64,000 bases of DNA from Phoma sp. XZ068 (lineage: Eukaryota > Ascomycota > Dothideomycetes > Pleosporales > Didymellaceae), in assembly GCA_004835665.1 (NCBI GenBank), contig RBKR01000009.1:186001-250000 (forward strand). The letters run 5' to 3'. Below are positions 9,636 to 19,825 of the stretch, piece by piece; position 1 is the first letter of the stretch; every line of letters starts with the position of its first letter. Both the position numbers and the translations under genes were made by a program. Under the pieces are notes generated by a model. That model did no database searches and was not told where the DNA came from. It was given only the letters and a program-made list of their open reading frames with translations.

Positions 9636-11402
9636 ATGTCGCCTCACGCTGATCCGCTGTACCATAGACGAGCCTGGTGGAAAGAGGCGGTCTTCTATCA
9701 AATCTACCCCGCAAGCTTCAAAGATAGCAATGGTGATGGCTGGGGTGACATACCAGGAGTCTTGCAGAAGATCGAATACATTGCGTCGCTTGGCGTGGAC
9801 GTAGTGTGGTTATCGCCAATGTTCGATTCGCCTCAGATCGACATGGGATACGACGTCTCGAATTATGAGGATGTATATGCACCGTATGGCACAGTCAAAG
9901 ATGTTGAGGACTTAATCGCGGCCTGCCACAAGCACGACATGAAACTTATCCTGGACTTGGTGGTCAACCACACAAGCGATCAACACGCCTGGTTCAAAGA
10001 AAGTAGAAGTTCGAAGGACAACCCGAAGAGAGACTGGTACTTCTGGCAGCCTGCGCGCTATGACGACGCAGGAAACCGTATGCCACCAACCAATTATCGC
10101 TCGTATTTTGCTGGCGGAACCTGGACATGGGACGAGCACACTGAAGAATACTATCTCCACCTTTACGACAAATCACAGCCGGACCTCAATTGGGAGAATG
10201 AGGATTGCCGAAAAGCCATATACGACTCAGCAATGCGCTTCTGGCTGGACAAAGGCATCGACGGTTTCCGCATTGATACGGTCAACAAGTACTCAAAAGT
10301 GCTTCCCTTCACTGATGCGCCGGTCACCGACGCCACATCATTCCCGCAGTCTGCCCCAGAGAAATGGTGCAACGGCCCGCGCATCCACGAATTCATCAAG
10401 GAGATGAACACAGAAGTCTTAAGCCACTACCGCACCTACGACGGCCTTTCACTCGTCACAGTCGGCGAACTCTCACTATGTCCAAACCCCTCAGACGTCA
10501 TCCCTTACGTCTCCGCACGTGAGAAAGAACTCGATATGGTATTTCAATTCGACATCACACACCTCGGCCAGGGTCCACCAGGCGGAACATCCAAGTACGA
10601 ATTCGCGCCTTGGACGCTCCCAGAAATGAAGCGCATCGTATCGAAGTGGCAGACTTTCATCGACGGCACAGATGCATGGACTACTGTCTTTAATGAAAAC
10701 CACGACAATGGCCGCGCGGTCTCGCGTTATGCAAACGACGCACCCGAATGGCGCGAGAAGAGCGCTAAGATGCTCGCGCTTTGGCTCGGCGCGCAGAGCG
10801 GCACAGTGTTCTTGTATCAAGGGCAGGAGATTGGCATGATTAACGCGCCTTACCATTGGGATGTAGAGACTGAGTACAAAGACGTCGAGAGCCAGAATTA
10901 CTGGGCTGAAGCTGTGCGGCTAGATGACAACGGCACGGATCCTGGGCGAAAAGAGAGGATTAAGAATGGTTTGCAGCTTATGGCGCGTGACCATGCGCGT
11001 CTGCCGTTCCAGTGGGATAATACGCTGAATGCTGGGTTCTCGAGTGGAAAGCCGTGGATGCGAGTTCATGACTTGTATCCCGACATCAATGCTAGCTCTC
11101 AAGAAGGAGATGCGCAGAGCGTGTTGAGTTTCTACAAGCAGGTGCTCAGATTGAGGAAAGAGCATAAAGATGTCTTTGTGTACGGGACGTTTGAGCTGCT
11201 GGACCCTGAGGGTCGGGACACATTTGTGTATCGCAAACAGTACAAGGGTCAGACTGCAGTCATCACGCTGAATTTCACTACGGAAGTTCAGCCGTTGCCG
11301 AAAGCGGAGATCAGGGATATGGAGATGCTGATTAGTTCGTATGGGAAGGCTGGAGGTGAGGAGTTACAGCCATTGGAGGGGAGGATTTATGTGAACTACT
11401 AG
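9636..11402 (+). CDS. Alpha-glucosidase (maltase), glycoside hydrolase family 13
   Basis: Single exon, 588 aa, the usual length of fungal intracellular maltases. No signal peptide, so it probably acts in the cytosol on imported disaccharide. Regions I-IV of GH13 are visible: DLVVNHTSDQH (about 107-117), GFRIDTVN with the nucleophile Asp214, VGEL with the acid/base Glu278, and NENHDNGR with the transition-state Asp357. The residue after the nucleophile is Thr, the state associated with maltose (alpha-1,4) preference in the yeast enzymes, whereas isomaltases have Val; this is family knowledge applied to position. It hydrolyses the terminal alpha-glucosidic bond of maltose and related sugars. 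The start is the ATG at 9636, preceded by CCAGC. Divergent from the sugar porter. Confidence 0.95.
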   Translation: MSPHADPLYHRRAWWKEAVFYQIYPASFKDSNGDGWGDIPGVLQKIEYIASLGVDVVWLSPMFDSPQIDMGYDVSNYEDVYAPYGTVKDVEDLIAACHKHDMKLILDLVVNHTSDQHAWFKESRSSKDNPKRDWYFWQPARYDDAGNRMPPTNYRSYFAGGTWTWDEHTEEYYLHLYDKSQPDLNWENEDCRKAIYDSAMRFWLDKGIDGFRIDTVNKYSKVLPFTDAPVTDATSFPQSAPEKWCNGPRIHEFIKEMNTEVLSHYRTYDGLSLVTVGELSLCPNPSDVIPYVSAREKELDMVFQFDITHLGQGPPGGTSKYEFAPWTLPEMKRIVSKWQTFIDGTDAWTTVFNENHDNGRAVSRYANDAPEWREKSAKMLALWLGAQSGTVFLYQGQEIGMINAPYHWDVETEYKDVESQNYWAEAVRLDDNGTDPGRKERIKNGLQLMARDHARLPFQWDNTLNAGFSSGKPWMRVHDLYPDINASSQEGDAQSVLSFYKQVLRLRKEHKDVFVYGTFELLDPEGRDTFVYRKQYKGQTAVITLNFTTEVQPLPKAEIRDMEMLISSYGKAGGEELQPLEGRIYVNY

Positions 11403-11539
11403 ATGTAACAATAGATGTCTTTTGCTTCGCACACACCAGAGCGTGAACTCTATGTTGCACCTCCCTAAAATCTATGCATAGATATTATATGCAGATACAC
11501 TTGAACATATACTACATTCTATTCCATTACACCACGTCC

Positions 11540-12531
11540 TTAAAGCTGTACCTCTAACTCCTTCTCCTCGCCATTCTCCCCTAATGTTTCACTATTCGAG
11601 TAACTCCCTGGGCCCTTCGCTCCGTCCATGATATGGAATCTGTGGTCCACGCGCATAAGCGCATATAGGTATACAGTGATGATCTCGACAGCAAAGTCGG
11701 CAGTGTAGAACGCCCCTTTGTTGAAGTACCCCGGTAGAGGACGAGTATTTGGGACAGGTGTAAGCCACAGCGTCCCGCTGCGGTAACTCGCGCCGAAGCA
11801 AACAAGCACAGTGCCGGTCAGCAGGACTGCAGCTTTGGTACGCAGACGGCCGCGGCCGAATCGATCTGGGCTCTGTTTGCGCGGCACCGCGAATGCGATG
11901 AGGAGGATGGGGATGGGGAGGAAGGAGATGACGGCGAGGAAGGTGGTGCCGTAAAGCTGGAGTGCGCGGTCGATAAACAGTGTCCGGGGCCGACGGGTGT
12001 AGAATGATTGGACGGTTGCTGTGATGACGACTACAAGTGTCAGGCCTATGAGGATGTAGAGAACCTTTAGAATAGTGGATGGGATGCGGTGCCACCCGAA
12101 GTGAGGGTGGAGGGAGCGAACTAGGCGTTGCGCCCAGAGTAAGTTCACTATGAAGACGATGAGGACACCGGCGACAGTGAAGATCTGAGCAGCGATGGCT
12201 AGACGGATGTTGTGAGGATGCATTACTGATGCGAGGCGCAAGCTGCAGGTTACTATTCGAGACATGCAGAAGCCTATCCAATTCTATTAGCATATTTTCA
12301 CGCTTCAGGTGCGATTGCGGAATCTTGCTGGTGGCATAACTCACCGAAAAGAGCTGCAGAAAACAAGAACTTATGTCTGCGCCGACGATTCAGCTGGAAG
12401 ATCGTCATGTGGGTTGCGGCGCCGCATACGTAGAGCACGAGGAGTACAGATGTGACTGGAATGTCGACAGATTTCTCGGGCAAGCCGCCCAAAGCCCAAT
12501 TCTTGGGCGGATACGGTGGTCCTTGATTCAT
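11540..12531 (-). CDS. DUF3112 multi-pass membrane protein
   Basis: Two exons: 12531-12345 and 12273-11540 (306 aa), with a 71 nt intron. The N-terminus PPYPPKNWALGGLPEKSVDIP leads into TM1, then HMTIFQLNRRRRHKFLFSAALFG, and after the splice FCMSRIVTCSLRLAS and LHPHFGWHR. These are hallmark segments of the ascomycete DUF3112 family. About seven hydrophobic segments are visible, and the C-terminus is acidic (ENGEEKELEV). No biochemical role is known to me for the family; a receptor-like membrane role is a guess. It lies tail-to-tail with the alpha-glucosidase, and its upstream DNA carries a CGG array that might be read by the cluster regulator. Confidence 0.85.
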
Positions 12532-13397
12532 CTACGCATAGTCAGAATGGTATTCAAGAGTTTGAACGATCACAAACCTTGAGTAAAAGCGCTTGCTTTG
12601 GACAGCACTAGACGGGAAGCACTGAAGCTTGAATGGTGGGTTATCTATCTCTGAGGCAGGTCGATATCTTGAAATGCGGCTGCTGGCAGCAGTCAAGCGG
12701 ATATATATAATCGATACCATATTTCCACCACATAATTGCAAATGAATCTAGAGGCTTCGTTGAATTAGCTAGTAGTGGCAAAAGACCGAGTAGTCGGTGG
12801 TTCGGGGGCACCAATCAACAAAGCATCGTCGGTAAGTCGGGAGTTCGGCGGCATGTCCAGAAGGCCGAGAGCGAGCCGCTTCGAGAAGGGTATACCATCT
12901 CAGTCATCGTAGACCGCGGCGTCCGCGACGGTCTAATCCTTCAACGGACGTATATTTTCGGTGGCCATAACGTTACTCCAGAATACAGAAAGTCCACAGC
13001 TGTTGATGTTGAAAGTAAGGTGGAGGATTGAGAGTTTGAGAGTGAGACGTGCATGGGGGCTAGTCAAAAGAGGTAACAGGCGCTCGGTACTTCGACGCAG
13101 GTACGACCGACTACCGGTATGCATGGCACACGCAGCGCGTACCAAGAACGACCAGATAATAGTAGGCACACTGGTAGTTATGTGAAGAGTCTCTGCAAGA
13201 TCGTGAGTATGAGGTAGATGACACTGAGCAAGTTTGAATCACCCAGAAACAACATCGGTACAGGGATGTGCAAGTCTATCATAGCATTCGTGGGGTATAC
13301 TACAAAACAACCAAAATGCCGTCCTCATCTGAGTCTATAGTCGCGCAGACTGAGCTCCATAACTGTACATTCTACGTTCCATCGTCTCTTTCTCCAA
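12532..13397. other. Promoter region of the DUF3112 gene, rich in CGG triplets
   Basis: About 870 bp without a supported gene. It is notable for dense CGG/CCG triplets at 12786-12850 (including CCGAGTAGTCGG at 12786-12797) and a nested inverted repeat around 12911-12933 (GACCG...CGGTC enclosing CGCGG-CGT-CCGCG). The rest shows nothing recognisable. Confidence 0.5.
12830..12851 (+). promoter_or_regulatory. CGG-N5-CGG-N5-CGG-CGG array
   Basis: CGG triplets at 12830, 12838, 12846 and 12849 are separated by TAAGT and GAGTT, giving equal five-base spacing. Regularly spaced direct CGG repeats are targets of Zn2Cys6 regulators. The array lies about 300 bp upstream of the DUF3112 start, and its AAGTCGG core also occurs in the maltose-cluster promoter repeats. 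Confidence 0.45.
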
Positions 13398-14420
13398 TCA
13401 TGAGCTGTGCATGAAAGGAATATATCGATACAGCTCATCAAACTCCTTCCCCACCCACCCCACGGTCTTCCCCGCTCTCCCCACAACTCCCAATCCTCCA
13501 GCCAGCCAAACGCCGGCAATCAACGCAGCAATGCCGTTGATACCATACCACCGCCTCTTCTTATCCAGATCCTTTTGCTCCGAGTAGGGTGACACTTGAC
13601 TTGGCTTCCAGCCCATCCACTGCGCGACACCCCATGCAAAATGCCACACGCCCGTACCCACTAGTGCTGTGAAACCGGCGAACGAGATCAAAGGGTGTGT
13701 CGCAAAGCCATGGGAAACGTATGAGAGGCTGACGAGACTGCTGTCGCCGTGCATGTACATTGGGAGAATGCGCGTGGCCCAGACGTGGAAGCTCGCGAGC
13801 GGGAGGAGAGTATAGCCCAGCAGCGAAGTACCACTAAGCGCAGGCCAAGGTATAGAGCGCTTGTCTGTTCGTGTTTCTGCGCCGTATCTCTTCAAGGCTT
13901 GGCGACGACGGTATAGTCTGAGGGCGATGCCAGAGGTTATGTGCGCGAGCAGTGGTATCGCAACGACGATGGGCTCGGCGATTGTGCTTTGGTAGTATGG
14001 TCGTGTGAGGAGGAGGTAGCGGTTTGCTTCGGGGACAGATCGCACGGCGAGGGGTATGAGAGAGGTGTTTGCAATGTGGAAAGCGGTGAAGGCGCCGAAT
14101 GCGTACGACGAGTACTTTTGTATGCGTGTTACTGTCGCGTGGTCAGTTTTCTGTTCACCACCAAAAATATTTACAGGTAAAGACATACACCACCACACCG
14201 GCCCATGGCTTCCACCGAGCCCTAATGTCGTCGTTGTTCTCCTGGGTAGCCCGACCTCTTCTTGCCTATCTCGCTCCAGACTTCCTTCGGTCGGAAAGTA
14301 TCCGTCCTTGAACTCGGCTGGTGTTTCGTCGACAGGGCTGGGCTCGACTTCCGTGAGGCCCATTACACCGCCGTCATCATCGCTGGGTGTCGGCAGCGGC
14401 GGCAAATCCTGCGACGCCAT
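13398..14420 (-). CDS. Mcp1-like mitochondrial membrane protein (DUF1691)
   Basis: Two exons: 14420-14189 and 14131-13398 (321 aa). The 57 nt intron (GTATGT donor, CTGAC branch, CAG acceptor) contains no stop and keeps frame, so an unspliced reading of 340 aa is also open. Splicing restores the family motif WWLTRIQKYSSYAFGAF. The protein has a disordered acidic N-terminus, then a repeated hydrophobic architecture with conserved His in AFHIANTSLIPL and WHFAWGVAQWMGWK. This resembles Mcp1, an outer mitochondrial membrane protein of yeast that suppresses ERMES loss and acts as a Vps13 adaptor. A role in mitochondrial lipid homeostasis is therefore inferred. Divergent from the C2H2 gene. Confidence 0.82.
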   Translation of the reverse strand: MASQDLPPLPTPSDDDGGVMGLTEVEPSPVDETPAEFKDGYFPTEGSLERDRQEEVGLPRRTTTTLGLGGSHGPVWWCMSLPVNIFGGEQKTDHATVTRIQKYSSYAFGAFTAFHIANTSLIPLAVRSVPEANRYLLLTRPYYQSTIAEPIVVAIPLLAHITSGIALRLYRRRQALKRYGAETRTDKRSIPWPALSGTSLLGYTLLPLASFHVWATRILPMYMHGDSSLVSLSYVSHGFATHPLISFAGFTALVGTGVWHFAWGVAQWMGWKPSQVSPYSEQKDLDKKRRWYGINGIAALIAGVWLAGGLGVVGRAGKTVGWVGKEFDELYRYIPFMHSS

Positions 14421-14645
14421 GGTTGTGGTGCTGGTGAAGTTGCTGATTCGGGCAACGGTGATAGGTCGATAGGGCGGTGAAGTGCGGTGTGGGTCCGGAG
14501 CCGTGCAGACCGACGTTGGCTGGGGTAGCAGGGCTGTTAAGCCTCACCATGTCATGCTCGCACTACTTCACCACAACACCAAAGAGTTCCACAAACGAAT
14601 ATACTTGCGCCCCGTTATTTCGCGCAAGTCGCAAATACCGCAATC
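14421..14645. promoter_or_regulatory. Short bidirectional promoter (Mcp1-like / C2H2 protein)
   Basis: Only 225 bp separate the two divergent start codons. No TATA-like element or repeated motif is evident. The tight spacing suggests a shared nucleosome-depleted promoter. Confidence 0.4.
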
Positions 14646-15230
14646 ATGCCGCCGCGAAATAACCCTGTCCCGAATGCCATGCGCCTCTTCAATTGCTCCA
14701 TCTGCGACAAAGGCTACCCGCGTCAGCTCGACTATGAGAACCACCTGCGCTCCTACGACCACAACCACCGCCAGCGTCTCGCCGACATGAAGAAATTGAC
14801 AGCCAGCAACGATGCAGAGGGCCAGAAGCCAAAGCAGGGCGTGGAGCTGCAGAGACTGGAGGGCAAGGGCAGTTTGGCGGGCAAAGGATTCACGAAAATT
14901 GGCGGAGGCGCAGGAGCAGGGCTAGGGAAGGGGTTCACGAAGATTGGCGGTGGGTTTAAGAAGGTTGGAACAGCTGTGGGGAAGGACGGGGAGAAGAAGG
15001 AGGAGGCACCTGTGTCTGAGCCTGCGGTTGTTGCGCCAGTGGAGGTAGCACCACAAGAGAAGCCTGCAGAAGTCAAGAAGGACGAAGATGTGGTTATGGG
15101 CCAAGACGATGAGGAAGAAGCCATCACATGGGAGGAGTACGATTTCACCAAACCTACTGGATGTGACCACGCTTCCTGTAGTGGCTGCAAGACCGATGGG
15201 ATCTGGAGCGACAGCTGGGTAGCTGTTTGA
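14646..15230 (+). CDS. C2H2 zinc-finger protein with KGFTKIGGG repeats
   Basis: Single exon, 194 aa. Residues about 16-40 form a U1/matrin-like C2H2 finger (FNCSICDKGYPRQLDYENHLRSYDHNHRQR), continuing into MKKL, as in the GPATCH8/ZNF804-type fungal proteins. This is followed by a Gly/Lys-rich stretch with two copies of KGFTKIGGG, an acidic Glu/Lys/Pro-rich region, and a C-terminal Cys-rich end (GCDHASCSGCKTDGIW) that could bind a second metal ion. It is probably nuclear and RNA- or splicing-associated by analogy with the finger type; that is inference. The start ATG at 14646 is the first in frame. Confidence 0.85.
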   Translation: MPPRNNPVPNAMRLFNCSICDKGYPRQLDYENHLRSYDHNHRQRLADMKKLTASNDAEGQKPKQGVELQRLEGKGSLAGKGFTKIGGGAGAGLGKGFTKIGGGFKKVGTAVGKDGEKKEEAPVSEPAVVAPVEVAPQEKPAEVKKDEDVVMGQDDEEEAITWEEYDFTKPTGCDHASCSGCKTDGIWSDSWVAV

Positions 15231-15344
15231 GGCGTTTGCGCCAATTGCAAACTCCTTGTTCCTTTCCTGCGTGGCATACGCTCACCCACGTTTGCTACAA
15301 CTCACGGCAACTCCCAGCCTGAGATATCTGATCTTTGGGATGGC

Positions 15345-16083
15345 TCACATGGTATCCTTGCCGCCACCATTGGCGCCTTCGTTTCTTTCAGCTCTGCTGC
15401 ATTGCCATCGATTACAAGCCGCAATGCCACCAAGGACTGCAGTTGGCACTGCCCACACTCCACCGAAGACGACGATGGTTTCGTCGCCGCCCATGACCGC
15501 GCTCGTGAAGGTGGCAAAGACTGAACCAGCTGCAACATTACCGATCCCAGCTTGAATGCCTGCAGCGATACTCCCTTTCGAGACGTCAATAAAGATACTA
15601 AATGCGTGCCTTTGGTTGCCTACCCGCAATGACACCTCCTGCCCCGAATCCAGTCGCGCCAAGGACAGCCGGTGTGCGCGCGAGCAGAATCAGTGGGATG
15701 ATGATACTGGCGGTCTCTTATGGGTGTGCCTTCACCCATGCCAGTGTGGCTTTTGCCACACGGTTGATGTTGGCGCTTAGCTACTTCAGCGAATCGATGG
15801 CATAACCAAATTTGTTCTTCTCCTGCTTGTCCAGAGCACGTAGAGCCGCATTGAGGGGGTTTGCAGCGGCTACCCTGTCGCCTGATGCGACTCCCACCCT
15901 GCGAATGATCTCAGAGATTGCGTCAACATGGCCACTATGCGCGGATCCGATTTCTGGGGAATCGGTGCCTGAAGTACTCGCCCAGCACGCTTCGTCTGGC
16001 CGTTCGACATTATTGGTCTGGCCTTCCTGGCCCTGCTTGCTGTCGTTGCAGCTCGCATTCGCATGGGCTGCGCGATGTTTTGC
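15345..16083 (-). pseudogene. Decayed IFI6/IFI27-like (ISG12) membrane protein gene
   Basis: Reading the minus strand with one candidate intron (about 15646-15599, GTAGGC...AAAG) gives a Gly/Ala-rich hydrophobic region (GFGAGGVIAG then SIAAGIQAGIGNVAAG) and a following VFGGVWAV segment. This is typical of the small IFI6/IFI27-like proteins also found in fungi. Upstream the frame continues through NPLNAALRALDKQEKNKFGY and INRVAKATLAWVKAHP but is interrupted by TAG at 15783-15781 and TAA at 15720-15718. No convincing start codon is found further upstream. Conserved sequence on both sides of the stops argues for recent decay, not a different gene structure, although introns covering the stops cannot be excluded. 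Confidence 0.5.
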
Positions 16084-16488
16084 ACGCGCTTCGCAGTATT
16101 TTCGATTGATTCGGTTGTCAAACCAGCATCAATGGGGTTTGGAGCGCCCTTGGGAGGTCGAATTCCCCAAGGCGAACGGGCTAGTGGCAGTTTGGTGTAG
16201 TGAAGAGGTTATCGTCTTGAGAGAGCCAGTGTAATGAAAACAATTAACACTCCTGCCTAGCACTGCTTGTACCGCTTCACGGTGGATTTCCCACCAACAG
16301 ATCTTTATCGAAACAGCACTCGCGCGAAGCAACTCGAACACCTAGGTGCCGATGGCAAGCGCGAGCATGGATATCAGTGATCAGATAGAGGGCGACCGAT
16401 CTCCTTATCAACTTAGCTCCTTTGGTTAAATCTCATTGGTACATTTCGATATTGTCAAGCAATACCATTCTAACCCATACATCATTCA

Positions 16489-17433
16489 TTATTTACCATC
16501 CTGCCATCCTGCCATCCTGCCCTTCTCTTCTGCGATAAGTTCGTCGACCTGATCAATAATTGATGTACACCATTCAAGTTCCAGCGGCGTGTACTCATCT
16601 TCCTCGTCTTCAGCTGATTCGGTCACTTCCCCACCCGCCCCATCAAACATATCTTGTACCTCCACTGATGCGTACTCGTCTTGGTCGCCCGTCTGTGACA
16701 CTTTGACAATAGCACCATGCTGATCAATCAGCTGTAGCCCAGCCTGCGACCTCATCGCGTTGATCTTCTGAATGTACTCCATCGACACAGGTCGGCCCAA
16801 TGCCTCGCCTCCACGGACTAACGTTCGCGCATGCTCGAGCTTGGCTTCTTGTTGTAAAGCGAGTAGATGCGCTACTTGATTGTCTCTTTGTTGAAGTATG
16901 GTCCCGTAGTCTTCCCTCACGAGCTGCTGGTGGAGTGCTTCGCTCATCAGTCTTGTACGCTCGTTTTGTGTCCAGGATGCGAGGTCGCGGGTCGCTTGTT
17001 TGGATGCCTTTAGTTCTGCCTCCGTGTGACGTAGTGCTTGTGCTAACTTGAGGTTCTCCATCTTCAGACGTGAGAGCTCATCTGCGTTGGTCCGTCGGGC
17101 ACTATCGCTTTCGGAGACATCAGGTGTCCGTTCTCGAAATCGGACTTGCTGGGAGGCATTTGCTTCAAAGACCTGTCGACTGCAGTGCGGGGAAAATGCG
17201 TGGGCCTTGAACTCGTCAGTTGCTCTGTTTACACACAGGTGCTCACCACAACCCGGCTTAGACGATTCAGCGAGCGGAAATGGGTCTGCGGGTCAAGCTA
17301 CGTACCATGATTTCTGGGCTCGACAACATACGCCAGATAGGAGCACACTGCTGGTCAACGTTATTAAGACAGATCTGCTGGCGTTATTGAAGCTACTGAC
17401 CTCGCTAAATGTTTGCTCTGCTATGCCGTCCAT
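16489..17433 (-). CDS. Coiled-coil protein, unrecognised
   Basis: The secure part is 17172-16489: the frame contains a coiled coil (ELSRLKMENLKLAQALRHTE onward, about 70 residues rich in Leu/Glu/Gln) and an acidic C-terminal region (ESAEDEEDEYTPLELEW). The frame stays open above the internal ATG at 17061, so that ATG is unlikely to be the true start. A tentative model adds exons 17433-17401 and 17347-17306, with introns of 53 and 133 nt and good GTCAGT and GTACGT donors, giving 252 aa. The 3' end of the coding region is made of an 8-bp tandem repeat. I do not recognise the family; no function is proposed. An alternative start at 17061 would give 190 aa. Confidence 0.55.
16496..16519. repeat. 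CCATCCTG x3 tandem repeat inside the end of a coding region
   Basis: Three perfect copies of an 8-bp unit cover the last codons of the coiled-coil gene. Because 8 is not a multiple of 3, each gain or loss of a unit would change the C-terminal reading frame. Confidence 0.8.
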
Positions 17434-18315
17434 TGGATAGCGTCTCCTCTAGGAAGTCATGAGAAGGTCACTCCTCTTGAAGCACGCTCATGTCGATCTG
17501 GCTGTGCGGCGGTGGTAGTAAGGTCAAGGGGTATTAAGTTCGATCGTAATGCACAACATGGGTTTCTCTCACTTTCACCGCCTGACCAAGACCTCGCGGT
17601 GTCACTGTCTACCCAAACTTCTGCTCCGCCACAGTCTTTGATTCCAAGTATCCACCTCAACATTGATTGAGCTCATATCGAAAGCGTCTCAGCATGAAGC
17701 TTTCAAAACTAGACCAGGTCGTCGCTGGAGTTAACACTTCGACTCACTGCGTGAGGGCCACCTTGCATCATCCGAGCAGCAATGCGGTGCAGCCCAGCAT
17801 GAGCTGATTGCACTGAAGGTGCATTATTGCCGCATTTTACTATTACAGAACGAATAAAGGTACAACTGGCTCCCATTGGCTTATCTTCTCAGCCGCGTTC
17901 ATGTTTTCTAGCGAGATCAGAACAATACAGCCCCTACTTTTGGCTCTAGTCTCATAACACTACCAAGTCACTTATTTGAAGAGGCAACGGAACTCTGAAC
18001 CCGATGAATGTGTGGATGTGAGGAAACTTGGAGACGAGGTTTGCATGTTTCAGGATGATTGTCGTAGGGTACATTCAGCGGAAGTTGGTGATCTTGATCT
18101 AGATATAGTCACATAATATTACTGGTGATTCTATATCTCGTTAATTGCGTCAAGCTGGTTGCGTTTGCACTCCCATGATCTGCACGTGGTCGTTGCCCAG
18201 CAGCTCTTGCCTCAACGCTTCGCGCTAAGCTGTGTCAACATACAACCCGGCACTGCCCTCACCTCACCTTATCTCAAAAGCGCGCTCCCCAAAATCCACG
18301 CTAAGACGGCGAGCA
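17434..18315. other. Divergent intergenic region, no gene seen
   Basis: About 880 bp between the divergent coiled-coil gene and the Cys/His-rich gene. Only short non-conserved frames occur. No repeat or motif was noticed. Confidence 0.45.
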
Positions 18316-19825
18316 ATGAGCTTTTATCTTGTTCAGGCCTTATATGGCAACGAGGGCGGTGAGACTGTAGGCAGGCTCAACAACGAAAGGATTGACGGTG
18401 AGAACATGGGGATTGTCAACGAGGCGTTGGGTAGGCCTCCTTCTATGTCCCCGGGAACAATAACTACTGGACAGATGCTGGCCAAAATGGAACTCGACAA
18501 GAAACCCCTAGAACAAGCTGTGGAGGTTTACGATGCAACACATCAAGCGCAGACACAAGAGGAGGAGCATGCCGTCACGCCAGCTGCTATATACAGCTTG
18601 ATCCACCCGGCGAGGCAGCAGCTTCTCAAACAGGAAGGTTAGTTTCGGAACCGTGATGTACTACCTCTGCATAACTGACCGTGTCCAGAGCGTTCAGAGG
18701 AAGAAGCCGACGGAGTTCACAATGGCGAGCAGTGGGCCCCAACTGGGTCAAATGTGCTGCCGCTCGGCGTGCAGGGTGACGAGCCGCTTTCAACAGCCAC
18801 ACAATCCACAAATTCTTCGCAGCAGCCTATTCCATCATCGAAAGCCAAGGATACCACCAAGTTTCCAGTGACAAGGTATCTGCCGCCTCCAGGCCCGTAC
18901 TTCGACGAGGACAGCGTTTCATCGATGCTTGGAGACAGAAGCATGTCAAAAAAGGCCAAGTGGTGTGTCACATGCTGGGCAAAGCAACATCGTCACTCTG
19001 CAAGATGCCAAAAGCTTTGTCCGTTCTGTGAGACGCATGGTCATCCTGGCAAGGTTAGTATAATCTGAGAGTAAGAGCTCAGACACTTCAAATGCGAGCA
19101 GTTTTCAGAACACCATACTAACACAAACACAGTGCTGTCCTATGTTATACTGTTCACCGACATGGTATGCCCGCAAAAACATGACTGCGTTGCCCGAAAA
19201 CCAGATTCGACCCTCTAGAAAGGATATGAAAGTCCTGTCTCGCCTTGGTATGGTCCAACCATACACCGGTTCGTCAGAAGTCATTGTACCAATAATGGCG
19301 CATCCTTGTGTTGCCAAGTTCTATGGTGACAGACCTCCTCAAGTGCTATCGTACAGAGCGGGTTTGGTGATGAGAGCGCAATACACAACTTCTGAGCACG
19401 GAGGGTCGGATTTAAATGCAATAAGCTCACTCTCAGTACCACCGCCCTCCGCATCTTCCGGGAACATGGTTGATCGCAGCCTGGACCCGCGCCTTCAAGG
19501 CCGCGGCCTCAAAAATCTCGATACTGCAACCACCTCCTCCGGCACCAACCAAATGCTGGCCTCACCTCTTGCCCAGAACGTTTTCGAAGTCGCTACTGGT
19601 GGAGAGGATTACCTGAGAAGGCTAGAAGAGGATGTGTTGAGGTTGAAGATGGAAAACTTCATGAAAGATAGGGTGATTCGGTTGCTGAAAGATGAGAATC
19701 AGCGCTTGCGTACTGGTGACAATGGCGCGCAGACGGGCTGCAAACGCCAAAGGCTGGAAGAAGTCGATCGCGACTCTTCAGCCCTCCATTCAAATTCCCG
19801 CAACTTGGCTTCCAAGCAACAGTAG
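18316..19825 (+). CDS. Protein with a dense Cys/His cluster and C-terminal leucine-zipper-like coil, unrecognised
   Basis: Three exons: 18316-18637, 18689-19053 and 19133-19825 (459 aa), with introns of 51 and 79 nt; the first has a perfect CTGAC branch. The middle of the protein (around residues 199-240) holds a compact cluster, C-x2-C-x4-H-x-H-x3-C-x3-C-x2-C-x2-H-x-H-x3-CC-x4-C. This is enough for two zinc ions, and the second intron splits it. The C-terminus has a heptad-rich coil (EEDVLRLKMENFMKDRVIRL) and a basic patch. The N-terminus is acidic and disordered. I do not recognise a named zinc-finger family. A nucleic-acid-binding dimer is a reasonable inference from a metal cluster plus coiled coil. 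The start at 18316 is the first ATG of the exon frame. Confidence 0.75.
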
